Part shown: piece by piece, positions 8,904-18,848 of the stretch | Layout: each line of letters opens with the position of its first letter | Numbering within the stretch: position 1 is the first letter of the stretch | Assembly: GCA_963853835.1 (NCBI GenBank) | Contig: OY970820.1 | Coordinates: forward strand, 75,078,909-75,142,908 | DNA length: 64,000 nucleotides | Direction of reading: 5' to 3' | Source: Calendula officinalis | Lineage: Eukaryota > Streptophyta > Magnoliopsida > Asterales > Asteraceae | The notes under the pieces: model-generated | Told to the model about the DNA's origin: nothing | Databases searched by the model: none | What the model saw: only the letters and a program-made list of their open reading frames with translations | Position numbers and translations under genes: made by a program

Positions 8904-10629
8904 GTGTAGAGTTATATTGAGAACTTTGAGAACTTTTTATTAATCAATCTGGACCATTTGATTTCAAATTAATGGTTAAGATCGGTTATGGGATTTTCAT
9001 AATTAAGTTTAATTTTATTTTTGGTAAAACATAAATGAAAAGGGCATATAAGGTATTTTACAAAAATAAAATAATTAAAAAATCTCTCTCCCTTTAAAGT
9101 CGTCTTTCTCTCTCCCACTTTGTTATATACGGTTTTCTTTTAACCCCTCTTTCTCTAAACGCATTCACACAAATCAAACATCTACCGATCTTGTGATGGG
9201 TGGTATTGCGGTTGAATCGTGCTTGGATCTCGCTTTCTTCCGGGTAATCGAATTGTTCGGTGGTTTGGTCTTTATAAAGCGACAATAGTGGTTGGATCTG
9301 GGTGCGGTGGCGGCGGCGGCTCGATCTGGGATGAAGAACATGGATGGCGATTTTCATTGGTTGGATGATCTGGTTGCGGCGACAGCGGCGACGGCGATCT
9401 GCTACAACGGAGGTTGGATCTGGGTGCGGCGGTTGGATCTCGGTACAGCGATAATGGTGGTTGGAACTGTAAATGACAGTGGCGATTAACGAACGGACGA
9501 TGATTGACGAACGGTAAATGGGAATGACCATTGACAAACGGAAGATTGGAGATTGGAAGAAGTGATGATCGACAATCATTCCTTAAAGGTAGGCAAAATC
9601 TCACCTACAACAAGTTCCAATTTTATTTTTACGTATGTTAATAATAATTCAATTTTTAATCAGTACTTCAGTAGGCACATATATATGATATTATAATGCA
9701 ATTTTCAATCAGCAAGGACACCCAAAGTTAAGAATTGGATAATGGATTATGCTTATTTACCACTAAGAAAGAAAATGGATGAAATTGAAAAGGGATAAAA
9801 AGCTTTGAATATTCATGTTTTCACTTTTCATTAAGTGTCGTAGCCCAAATACACTGTCACATAAGATGTTCAATTTGACATTGAACATTTGCTTACATTT
9901 AGAATTAGACTGAATATTTCATATATGTTATTGATTAGGATAACATAAATGTTATTTTTCATATTATCCATATATCCACGCATGTGTGTAATTAACGTTT
10001 TTTGATGTTTTTTAGTGGATGACACAACGAGCATTTGATGTTAAAATTGGTGTAAACTTTTATTTGCTAAAGTAGCTGATGAAGATGAAGGTGTGGATGA
10101 TCAAGAAATCATGGTGTTGTTGATTTTAACATTGATGTTGATGATTAGGTCTTGCGAGTTTGCATATGTATTATTGATTAGGTTTTTTGAGTTTGCATAT
10201 GTGTTATTGATTAGGTCTTTTGAGTTTTGCATATATGTAATTAATTAAGATAACATAGATATTGTTGAATGTTCTTGAATAAAATCACAAGTTTTCTTCG
10301 TAATAATCATAATTTCTGGTAAAGTAATTTCTATATGAAACTGATGCACCGAACAAAATTTTGATGATATCATAAATGGAACATATATGTTCAACCGTAA
10401 ATTAACATATATGCTCGTAATTAAAATAATATATATGCACCAATAAATTTCAAAATTAATTCCTAAATTTTAGGATTTTTAAAAAAGGAAACATATGCAA
10501 AATGTCATAAATACCTCTGGATAATTAATATGAATTAAATTAATCAAAATCAATTTACTAAATTCTGATGGGTTAATAAGAATTCTCAAAGTTATTTTTA
10601 AAATCAGGGTTCTCAATATAACTCGACAC
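8904..10629. mobile_element. 1.7-kb terminal-inverted-repeat element
   Basis: The left end GTGTAGAGTTATATTGAGAA and the right end, read inverted, GTGTCGAGTTATATTGAGAA match at 19 of 20 bases. Similarity continues inward with gaps through the CTTTGAGAA and TTATTAA blocks. The flanking bases (ATAAATAGG against TATATAGTA) give no clean duplication. The interior has a CT-rich tract near 9082-9150, GGTTGGATCTGGGTGCGG repeats near 9290 and 9413, and several short overlapping ORFs of low-complexity composition. No transposase motif is visible, so it is called non-autonomous; the TIR style suggests Mutator-like. Its right end lies about 85 bp upstream of the first heat-shock-element-like site of the sHSP gene. 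Confidence 0.6.
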
Positions 10630-10712
10630 TATATAGTAAAAAATAATATTATTTCTCAACTATTTGGTTCACATCCAACTAAAAGTAAAATAATTAAAAG
10701 CAGCGGATTTCA

Positions 10713-10813
10713 AGAAACATCTAGAGCTCCCTGGAACCAAAATCATACAGAAAAATTATGTATACGAGAAGAATCCAATCCCGCGATATCTCCAGAAACC
10801 GTCTGGAATGTCC
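10713..10813 (+). promoter_or_regulatory. Heat-shock-element-like sites of the sHSP promoter
   Basis: Two clusters of GAA/TTC-type trimers: one at 10713-10730 (GAA-n2-ATC-n2-GAG pattern) and one at 10802-10813 (GTC-n2-GAA-n2-TCC, preceded by AGAAA). Neither is a perfect nGAAnnTTCnnGAAn, but the spacing and the position just above a TATA box of an sHSP gene fit heat shock factor binding sites. Confidence 0.5.
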
Positions 10814-10822
10814 TTATTAAAC

Positions 10823-10830
10823 CTATAAAT
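10823..10830 (+). promoter_or_regulatory. TATA box of sHSP gene
   Basis: CTATAAAT lies 100 bp upstream of the ATG and about 10 bp downstream of the HSE-like cluster. This gives a predicted transcription start near 10855 and a 5' UTR of roughly 75 nt rich in C and A, typical of heat shock mRNAs. Confidence 0.65.
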
Positions 10831-10929
10831 TCTCTCAACCCCAAATTTCCCTCAACAACTAAGCCGTAAAGATCAAATTGCATACCATCAATACTCAATT
10901 CTTTTCATTCCAGTCATCTAACAAACAAA

Positions 10930-11397
10930 ATGTCGATCGTTCCAAGCATCTTCGGTGGCCGACGGAGCAACATATTCGACCCATTTTCTCTCGACATCTG
11001 GGACCCATTTAAAGACTTCTCATTTCCAGCTTCATTCGATCCTTCAAGGGAAACCTCTGCTTTGGCGAACACACGTGTGGACTGGAAAGAAACACCAGAA
11101 GCACACGTGTTCAAGGCCGATCTCCCCGGGATCAAAAAGGAAGAAGTGAAGGTGGAAGTTGAAGACGACAGAATCCTACAGATCAGCGGTGAGAGGAACG
11201 TCGAGAAAGAAGATAAGAACGACACGTGGCACAGAGTTGAACGCAGCAGTGGGAAATTCACGAGGAGGTTTCGGTTGCCGGAAAATGCAAAGATGAACGA
11301 GGTGAAGGCTTCAATGGAGAACGGAGTGCTTACAATTACTGTACCAAAGGAGGAAGTGCAAAAGCCTGAAGTCAAATCTGTTCAAATTTCCGGTTAG
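10930..11397 (+). CDS. Class I cytosolic small heat shock protein
   Basis: An intact 155-residue ORF. N-terminus [20 protein letters not shown] with the class I DPF motif, followed by WDPF. The alpha-crystallin domain spans roughly residues 48-140 and shows both plant consensus regions: [20 protein letters not shown] with ISGER, and [27 protein letters not shown]. The C-terminal tail ends VQISG, the I/V-x-I type motif used in oligomer assembly. The length is usual for 17-18 kDa class I sHSPs, which form dodecamers in the cytosol and hold heat-denatured proteins for refolding by Hsp70/Hsp100. No intron, as usual for the family. The ATG is the first in frame and follows the A-rich context AACAAACAAAATG. 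HSE-like sites and a TATA box lie upstream, an AATAAA downstream. Antisense and other-frame ORFs over this interval are shadows. Confidence 0.97.
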   Translation: MSIVPSIFGGRRSNIFDPFSLDIWDPFKDFSFPASFDPSRETSALANTRVDWKETPEAHVFKADLPGIKKEEVKVEVEDDRILQISGERNVEKEDKNDTWHRVERSSGKFTRRFRLPENAKMNEVKASMENGVLTITVPKEEVQKPEVKSVQISG

Positions 11398-11517
11398 AAT
11401 TTCGAGTTCATTACATGTGTCTCGTGTTTGGTACATTTAATGTATTGTCTGCCAAGTGTTCGACGTAATGCCTGTGTCGTTTGCTGTTGTTGTGTTCCAT
11501 ATCCATAGCCTGTTGTT

Positions 11518-11523
11518 AATAAA
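11518..11523 (+). terminator. Poly(A) signal of sHSP gene
   Basis: AATAAA about 120 bp after the stop codon of the sHSP gene, followed by a T-rich stretch (TTTTCTTCTTG); a plausible near-upstream polyadenylation element. Confidence 0.6.
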
Positions 11524-11961
11524 TTGTACCAAGCTTTGATCATCTAATGGAAGTTTTCTTCTTGTAACGTCATATCTTATCGGGTTCAAAATCTACATCC
11601 ATGTCTTATGTTACAAGCTATAGATCCGACTATTGCAAATCATTTGAACCCATTTTGTCTTTTATCTTAGCTTTGAATAGATAAAAACATAAGCATAATG
11701 CACCATTCTCGCTAATATATATCTATGGTCATTGAGTCAAGAGAGAACGAGAATACGATTCTTAAATTAGCAAGTTCTTTTTTCAATGGTAGTCTTTTAA
11801 AATTTTAGCTCGTCGATATAAATGATTCATGTAAGAAAAAGATTGATCCCATCTAAGAAGAATTCTAGTATTAAAAAATACTGTAAGTTAGGATCTTCAA
11901 AACTCTTCAATACCAAGAAGAATTCTAGTAAAAAAAAAGTCGGATTTTTCATAAAATCAAT
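11524..11961. other. Intergenic, nothing recognised
   Basis: Sequence between the sHSP 3' end and the Retrofit-type insertion. The block AAGAATTCTAGTA appears twice (near 11858 and 11918). No gene supported. Confidence 0.5.
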
Positions 11962-11966
11962 AATCA

Positions 11967-12169
11967 TGTTGTGATACAAAATAGCCAAAACTCTAAGATT
12001 TCATTCCAACGATCAAGTTCATATATTTTGGTGTTTTTTCAAACATACATCTCAACCTCTTTATATAGGCCACAAGTTGGCACTATAAGAGTCATAGAAT
12101 AAATGACCATTACACAAGTTAATGATAGGTGTAAATATAAGAAAACCAAAAGTCTAGTGAGTTACAATA
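11967..12169 (-). repeat. 3' LTR of the Retrofit-like element
   Basis: 203 bp, plus strand TGTTGTGATAC to GTTACAATA. The end is placed after ATA rather than after GTTACA because both LTR copies share ATA there, the polypurine tract abuts it exactly, and only this end leaves a perfect AATCA target duplication. The terminus is therefore non-canonical (minus strand TA...CA). Confidence 0.88.
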
Positions 12170-12180
12170 CTCCCCCTTGG
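12170..12180 (-). other. Polypurine tract
   Basis: Minus-strand CCAAGGGGGAG directly upstream of the 3' LTR, the primer site for plus-strand DNA synthesis. Confidence 0.85.
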
Positions 12181-12254
12181 TTGCTTAGATTTATATTGAA
12201 CTATACATGCACTTCATCTTGTATCTTCAGACAATCCTTGAAACATTCGCCTTG

Positions 12255-12598
12255 TTAAAAACCTTGACGGAGAAAACCCTTTGGGACAAAACTCTGGTTG
12301 AAGGATAAAAGAGTACGATCATGATGTCTTGAGATAGGGAAGGAACCATATATGATGTGCCTCATTAAAACCTTGTTAAGAGAAAACCCTGTGGGACAAA
12401 AACTCTAACGAAGGACAAAAGAGTGCACAATGGCTAATAAGTAATCAACTCGATACTCCCCCTGAATTCAGCGATTCTTATTGAGTGTGGGATACAGTTA
12501 GTGTCTCATTAAAAAACTTTGTCAAGGTAAACCCAATGGGACAAAACCCTTGAACTAAAGAAAAAGAGCACACAAGCATTCATCGGGATGCTCCCCCT
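12255..12598 (-). repeat. Triplicated 3' region with polypurine-like boxes
   Basis: Three diverged copies of a roughly 65-bp block (12255-12320, 12364-12430, 12507-12573) share plus-strand TTAAAA, then CCTTG, AACCC, GGGACAAAA and a closing AAGAG. The latter two are followed by polypurine-like boxes CTCCCCCT (12456-12463 and 12591-12598) that resemble the true tract at 12170. The blocks lie between the pol stop and the 3' LTR. Non-coding. Confidence 0.8.
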
Positions 12599-12671
12599 CA
12601 CATGCACTCAACAGGGTGCAAAGCATACGTCAGGATGCAATTATTATTTATATACAAGTGCATGATACATG

Positions 12672-15600
12672 TCACTTAGGTAGCTCGGAGAGTTTCCTAA
12701 GTCCAATAGCTTTGACATGTTTCTGGAATGAATACTTTGGCAGTGATTTGGTGAACAAATCTGCATGATTCTTCTCCGATCCAATATGTTGCACTTCAAT
12801 CTTTTGAAGTAACTGTTGTTCATGTGTAAAGAACAATTTTGGAGAGATGTGTTTAGTGTTATCCCCTTTGATGTAACCATGTTTCGCTTGGTCAATGACA
12901 GCAGAGTTATCTTCATACATAACAACTGGTTCATCGGGGTCATAAGCTAAACCACATGTACTTCGAATATGACCAATTACAGATCGAAGCCATACACACT
13001 CTCTAGTTGCCTCAAAGAGCGCAAGTAGTTCAGAGTGATTTGTCGAAGTAGCAACCAGAGTCTGTTTACAAGACCTCCAGGATATCGCTGTGTTCCCAAT
13101 GGTAAAGACATAACCAGTTTGGGAACGTCCCTTATGCGGGTCTGATAAGTAACCTGCATCAGCATAACCAGTAAGGGTTGCGTTATTTCGAGTATCATTA
13201 GGGTTTGATCCACTCGACGACGCGTAGGGATAGAATAAGCCCATATCTGCCGTACCTTTTAGGTAACGGAATATGTCTTTAATACCATTCCAGTGCCTGC
13301 GTGTTGGCGCATTGCTGTGCCTAGCCAGGCAGTTCACAGCAAACGAGATGTCCGGTCTAGTACATTGAGCCAAGTACAATAAAGCGCCTATTGCACCCAG
13401 ATATGAACACTCGGGGCTCAATATCTCTTCATCGTCCTCCTTTGGACGGAATGGGTCCTTTTTAATGTCTAGAGAACGAACGACCATGGGAGTAGAAGAC
13501 GGCTTTGCATCATGATGACTAAAGCGTCTTAACACCTTTTGGATGTAATTTTCTTGATGAAGAAAAACACCATCTCTACGTTGCTCGATCTGCAGGCCGA
13601 GGCAAAAATGTGTCTTCCCAAGATCTTTCATCTCGAATTCCTTCTTCAGGATTTCAGCAGTTTCGACCAACTCTTTCGAGGTTCCTATGAGATTCATATC
13701 ATCTACATAGACTGCGATAATCGCATATCCTGAAGTGGATTTCTTAATAAACACGCATGGGCATATCTCATTGTTCAAATATCCCAGTCCGATCAAGTAC
13801 TCACTTAGGCGGTTATACCACATCCGTCCAGATTGTTTTAATCCATAAAGTGATCGTCTCAGTCTTATCGAGAACGTGTTCCGTGGTCTAGAACTACTTG
13901 ATTCAGGCAACTTGAGTCCATCAGGGACTTTCATGTATATCTCCGTGTCAAGATCCCCATAGAGATAGGCTGTGACCACATCCATAAGCTGCATATTCAG
14001 TTTTTCGGAAACTACTAAACTGATTAAGTAGCGGAACGTTATAACGTCCATTACGGGAGAATATGTCTCCTCGTAATCAATTCCAGGGCGTTGAGAGAAG
14101 CCTTCCGCCACTAGGCGAGCTTTGTATCTTACAATCTCATTATTCTCGTTACGCTTCCTTACGAACACCCATTTGTAACCAATTGGCTTAACATTGGGTG
14201 GTGTTGGAGCAACAGGTCCAAACACTCTTCTTTTCGCTAAGGAATCCAATTCTTCCTGGATTGCTTGTTTCCATTGAGGCCAGTCCGTTCTACGTTGGCA
14301 TTCAACAATAGTACGTGGTTCCATGTCATCATTGCTCATAATGTCAGTGGCCACTGCGTATATGAACACATCATCAATGACAGTCTCGTTTCGCTTTAAA
14401 ATATCGTCTAAGCTAGCATACTCGACAAATATTTCAAGGTTATCGGGATGATGAGAAATTGGTGTTTCATCTGAAACACGCTCCTCCAATACACTCCCGT
14501 GATCCTTAATGATTTCATGTGGCAAAACGGATTCAGAAGAATTTCTCCTCTTTCGAGGCAGAACATCCTTGGAACCGACTGGTCTTCCTCTTTTCTTAGG
14601 AAGAGCAGCAGACTGGACAGCTGATGGTAGCGTCCTTTGCACGGTGGGTACGACCGGTGCAACATGTTCAAGTGGAACATGGCGTCTCTCAGGGACGTCT
14701 ATCCTTGCAGGCACATTTGCGGCAGGTATATTTGATCTCGTGACATTTGCTAGGTCATTAAATGCGTCTGGTAGCTGATTAGCAACATTTTGTAAACCTA
14801 GAATTCTTTGCACATCCTTATCACTATGTGCAGTTGGGGGATCCATATGAGACAAGTTGGGTTCATGCCACGTTATTTCACGTCGTTCCTTATCAACGTT
14901 AACGTGCAAATCTCCCCCTAACGACGGGAAGATTGCCTCATCAAAGTCACAATCCGCATGTCTAGCGTTAAAGAGATCGCCTGTCAAGGGCTCTAAATAG
15001 TGTATGATGGACGGGGATTCATAACCAACATATATTCCCCGTCGTTTCTGAGGTCCAAATTTCGAACGCTTTGGAGGTTCAATTGGAACATTTACCAAGC
15101 ACCCAAACACGCGTAAATGTGAGACATCAGGCTCATATCCAGTTACCAGCTGGTACGCAGAAAGTGGTTGGGTGGCCATGGGCCTCAGACGGACCAATGC
15201 AGCAGCATGCAATATCGCATAACCCCATGCAGAAATTGGAAGTTTTGTACGCATAACTAAAGTTCTCGCAATCATTTGTATTCTTTTAATGAATGCTTCT
15301 GCAAGACCGTTTTGGGAATGAACGTACGCAACAGGGTGTTCAAGATCAATGCCCAATGTCATGCAATAATCATCGAATGTTTTCGATGTAAACTCCGCAG
15401 CATTATCAAGTCTAATTGACTTTATTGGATAATCTGGATGATGAGCCCTCAACTTAATGATTTGGGCTAGGAGTTTAGGAAATGCTGCATTCCTTGTGGA
15501 CAACAAAGCGACGTGTGACCATCTTGTTGATGCATCAACCAATACCATGAAATATTTAAATGGTCCGCATGTTGGTTGGATAGGTCCACATATATCCCCT

Positions 15601-16249
15601 TGAATTCTCTCAAGAAAACGGGAAACCACTTTTGTAGGTTTTACATGAAGTGGTTTGAGATGTGTCTTGCCAATCGAGCATGCTTGGCATAGGCTTTTTG
15701 GTTTAATCATGAAATTTTTACCTCCAAGAGGATGCCCATGAGATGCATTCATAGTTCGAAGCATCGTATTTTGACCCGGGTGTCCCAGCCGGTCATGCCA
15801 TAACATATAAGTTCCCTCATCAACGGGGGCTCGACGAATGACTAGATTGCTTTCAATGTGTTTTATCGTGGTTAGATACAAACCATTTGACAAACATCTC
15901 AACTTCTCCAATATACGCTTTTGGTCGTATTTATCAGAGGTAATGTAGAGGTATTCAATACCATTTTCTGAAGCAGTTTCAATATGAAACTTGTTTTCTC
16001 GAATATCCTTAAAGCTCAACAAGTTTCGACCGGAACTTGGACAATATAAGGCTTCATTAATGGTTAACACAGTACCATTTGACAACGTAAATTGTGCTTT
16101 ACCAAAGCCTTGAACAAGGGTCGACGGGCCCGAAATAGTTGTCAATGAAGTTACTTTAGGCGTTATGTTGATGAAGTAATCCTTGTATTTTAGGACACTG
16201 TGGGTTGTACCACTGTCAACCAGACAATCAACTGACCCAATATGCATGC
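12672..16249 (-). CDS. pol: Copia pol polyprotein, intact (PR-INT-RT-RNH)
   Basis: A single open frame of about 1200 codons (open from 16280). In order: aspartic protease with DSGTTHSVL near 16217-16191; gag-pre-integrase zinc finger (HDRLGH then CQAC); integrase core with GDICGPIQ, D in LVDASTRW, D in IRLDNAAEF and the GLAEAFIKR region; reverse transcriptase starting YKWVFVRKRN, with YGLKQSGRMWYNRL and catalytic YVDD near residue 857; RNase H with YADAGYLSDP, TNHSELLAL and YEDNSAVI. The enzymes process the polyprotein, copy element RNA to DNA and insert it. There is no ATG at the start of the frame: it opens after a TGA upstream of 16280, right at an intron-like acceptor (16250-16251), so the start given is the predicted exon edge. 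In-frame M codons exist just inside (16247). All catalytic motifs look intact. Confidence 0.92.
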
Positions 16250-16467
16250 CTAAAAGTAAAAATAATTTAAAATCGGTCACACGTATGTAGTATTTTCATA
16301 AGGAAAAACTTTAAATTATTTCGAGAAATGCGTTCATTGTAAACAAACCATTATCCAAAAGTGAACATTATTTAAACTTGAAAGCATAAAATAACATGAT
16401 CCAGGAGCTCAACAATAGCTCTAATCTTCAATCTGAGCCACAAAATCAGGTGTCTCAAAAGACTCAC
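16250..16467 (-). other. Predicted intron joining gag and pol frames
   Basis: Minus-strand donor GTGAGT (16467-16462) lies near the 3' end of gag. The acceptor is a T-rich tract ending TTTTACTTTTAG (AG at 16251-16250) just before the protease. Removing 218 nt deletes the gag stop at 16421-16423 and the stops that close the pol frame upstream, and the phases agree: one codon base remains at 16468 and two are supplied at 16249-16248, so gag reads into pol in frame. The interval is AT-rich compared with the flanking coding sequence. Splicing itself is inference. Confidence 0.6.
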
Positions 16468-17494
16468 GTGTGTTGGTTTCAACCACATTTGCTTCAGCTC
16501 TTTTCCCGTTATGATAGTTACGAACTTCGTCGGGAGTAGCCTTACAAACTCGTTGCATATGACCATAATCACCACATTTGTAACAAAGGGTATGCTTATC
16601 AGTATGTGCCCTTTCATTGGGACGATTGGTCGTCCTGTTATTGTTCCCAGTACGAGATGGCTTAGAAGCCGAAGGCCTCCGGTCAGAGTTATATTCTGAA
16701 TCACGGCCTGAAGGTCTTCGGTGCGAGTTATATTCCGAACCTCGACCTGAAGGTCTTTGGTATGGATTATATTCAGAACCTCGCTTCGCTTGGTGAGGTT
16801 TACGATCACCATAGTGCTTCGGTTTTCAGGACGACTGGCCCTTATCTCGGTTTCCGTTCCGCGATTGAGGCCCACGAACATTATTAGCATCAGGCATTGG
16901 AATTGCCTTTGTCCCAGCAGGACGAGAATTGTTATTTCTCATTAAAACAATGCTATTTTTCTCATCCAATAACAATTGGGTAATGAGCTCGGGGAAAGTT
17001 GTGAACTTGGATTGGCGGTACTGCTTTTGAAGCAAGTTGTCAGAACTAGGAAATGTGGTGTAAGTCTTCTCCAACAAGTCAGTATCAGTTAACTGTTGAC
17101 CACAGTAGTGGAGAAGTGCACGAATTCTACAAACTTTAGCGTTATATTCAGTAACCGAAGTGAAGTCTTGGAATCGTAAATTGAGCCAATCTTGGCGGGC
17201 TTCAGGAAGCCAAATGGTCTTTTGGTGATCGAAACGTTGTTTCAAAGAGTCCCATAATGTCTTGGGTGAGGTGATTGATATGAACTCAGACTTCATCGTG
17301 TCTGACATATGTCGACGAAATAATATCATCGCCTTAGCATTCATTTCGCGGGTAACTTCAACCTCACGATTATCCTCGTCATAGATGACATCTAATATGC
17401 CTTGAGTATCTAGATGGTTCTGGATATCTTGAGTCCAGTCTAGATAGTTCTTGCCGGCAGCATCCAAGATCGGGAAATCAAGTTTGATAGACAT
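16421..17494 (-). pseudogene. gag: Copia gag with one in-frame TGA
   Basis: An N-terminal gag domain (LDWTQDIQNHLD, LWDSLKQRFDHQKTIW, DFTSVTEYNAKVCRIRALL, a UBN2-type core) and, after an RPSGR/SEYN repeat region, a zinc knuckle CYKCGDYGHMQRVC at about 16545-16590, ending at TAG 16421-16423. One in-frame TGA at 16826-16828 separates the core from the zinc knuckle; otherwise the frame is open. The start at 17494 is preferred over the upstream ATG at 17527 because an acceptor-like TTGTAG lies between them. The repeat region holds three similar units (RRPSGR-SEYN). Because the LTRs are identical, the TGA is either very recent or the element was copied with helper proteins. The ORF at 16372-16890 is a shadow of this gene in another frame. 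Confidence 0.88.
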
Positions 17495-17498
17495 TTTC

Positions 17499-18581
17499 CT
17501 ACAACGGGAGGAGAAATACTGGATCAATCATCATTCAAGATGATAAGTTTATATGTTTATGGTTTGTATAAGCACAAATTGTGTGTCGAATCAGCAGGTT
17601 CGAAAAAACACAATTGATATTAGGTTCTCATTTATCGAACGACAGGTCGATTATGAGACACCGATTCAGCATATGTATATAAACACATTCAGAGAAAAAT
17701 GATTTAGTCAACCCTTTTCGGTAGCTCTATTCGAATACAACCAGGAAAGACGGTAAGGGTAGACAGCGCTTGTGCGTATCGGAACCACCCTTATTAGGAG
17801 TCAGAAAAACCGCCTATCTTTCCTAGACATTGTTAAGAATAGGTGAGCCTAGTTGTGGATGATTAATAACTTTTCAAGGAAGTGCATATAATGCTCATAA
17901 ATCCACAAGTTCTTTAACTTTTGAAGACAAAAGAAATTGTAGTATAATCACTACATTTAGAAAAGATTAATTTTTATCTTCATGATTTATTTAAGAAAAC
18001 AACTTTCAACATAAAGAATCTCAAAATAATTTTTATACCAAAAACAAATAATCATTTGAGCATAATACTTCATAAATCATGGATTTTTAAAAAATCATTC
18101 TTTTAGAAGAAAAATTTTATTATAATTTTTGGACTTGTTAGCCCAACTCATTAAAAATATTGGGCTAACTTTTAGTTGCTTAAATGTTGTGGTTTTAAAA
18201 AAAAATTCAATCTGTTTGTTAAATTTTTTTCCAAAAAAGATGAATAATCGGCCAAATGAGTATTACATTTAGAATTAGAAAAACCCATGAACTGAATTAA
18301 TTTTTGTGAAAGAGTAGCAATTTTTTTTCTCTTGAAAAGTCCATATGAAAATACTACATGGAGAAGCTTTGTGACTTATCATATACAAGTATTAACTTTT
18401 AGATAGATTAAATGGATTTTTATGTGCTCAATTTAAGCATCATCAAATGAAGTGTTTTTTTAAAAAAAAACAATTGACCAACCCCAAACATGATTTTCAA
18501 AACCACATATATTTTGATTTCGATGGATCTTTATCCACTATAATAAAATGATATCAAATAGAGTAAAGAGACGTTGTTTAC
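17499..18581 (-). other. Long AT-rich leader, possible 5' UTR intron
   Basis: Between the PBS and gag lie about 1.1 kb without coding potential. A good donor, AAG/GTAAAC, is at 18582/18581, and an acceptor with pyrimidine tract (TTTCTCCTCCCGTTGTAG) ends at 17499, four bases before the preferred gag ATG. Splicing would remove 1083 nt carrying many upstream ATGs. Prediction only. Confidence 0.45.
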
Positions 18582-18621
18582 CTTAATGTTATGAAGAATA
18601 GTTGGTGAGATTACTTGGTTC

Positions 18622-18640
18622 GAGCAAAGTGCCGATAACG
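18622..18640 (-). other. Primer-binding site of Retrofit-like element
   Basis: Minus-strand CGTTATCGGCACTTTGCTC directly follows the 5' LTR. It resembles the TTATCAGCAC-type PBS of the Retrofit lineage, which differs from the usual TGGTATCAGAGC. Confidence 0.7.
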
Positions 18641-18843
18641 TGTTGTGATACAAAATAGCCAAAACTCTAAGATTTCATTCCAACGATCAAGTTCATATAT
18701 TTTGGTGTTTTTTCAAACATACATCTCAACCTCTTTATATAGGCCACAAGTTGGCACTATAAGAGTCATAGAATAAATGACCATTACACAAGTTAATGAT
18801 AGGTGTAAATATAAGAAAACCAAAAGTCTAGTGAGTTACAATA
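18641..18843 (-). repeat. 5' LTR of the Retrofit-like element
   Basis: Identical by eye to 11967-12169 over all 203 bp and followed by the AATCA target duplication at 18844-18848. It contains CTTTATATAGG (near 18735), which may be part of the promoter region. Confidence 0.9.
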
Positions 18844-18848
18844 AATCA

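Larger units (their letters stand above)
11967..18843 (-). mobile_element. Young, nearly intact Copia element, Retrofit/Ale-like
   Basis: A 6877-bp element on the minus strand bounded by two 203-bp LTRs that look identical throughout and flanked by the 5-bp duplication AATCA (11962-11966 and 18844-18848). Order on the minus strand: 5' LTR, PBS, about 1.1-kb leader, gag, pol (protease, integrase, reverse transcriptase, RNase H), 3' region with a triplicated repeat, polypurine tract, 3' LTR. Short LTRs and a PBS of the type TTATCGGCAC rather than TGGTATCAGAGC fit the Retrofit/Ale lineage (lineage is inference). Identical LTRs mean a very recent insertion. The only coding defect seen is a TGA in gag. 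Gag and pol are in different frames; see the intron entry. Confidence 0.93.

Noticed and set aside
9094..9604. Overlapping minus-strand ORFs of 161 and 110 residues.
   Set aside because: Low-complexity His/Pro/Arg/Ser-rich translations of GC-rich repeats inside a TIR element; no transposase or other domain. Gene capture could not be shown.
8895..10638. 9-bp target duplication for the 1.7-kb TIR element.
   Set aside because: ATAAATAGG and TATATAGTA agree at too few positions to call.
10914..11375. 153-residue antisense ORF over the sHSP gene.
   Set aside because: Shadow of the well-supported sense gene.
16372..16890. 172-residue minus-strand ORF.
   Set aside because: Shadow of gag in another frame; the real gag frame carries the zinc knuckle and matches family motifs.
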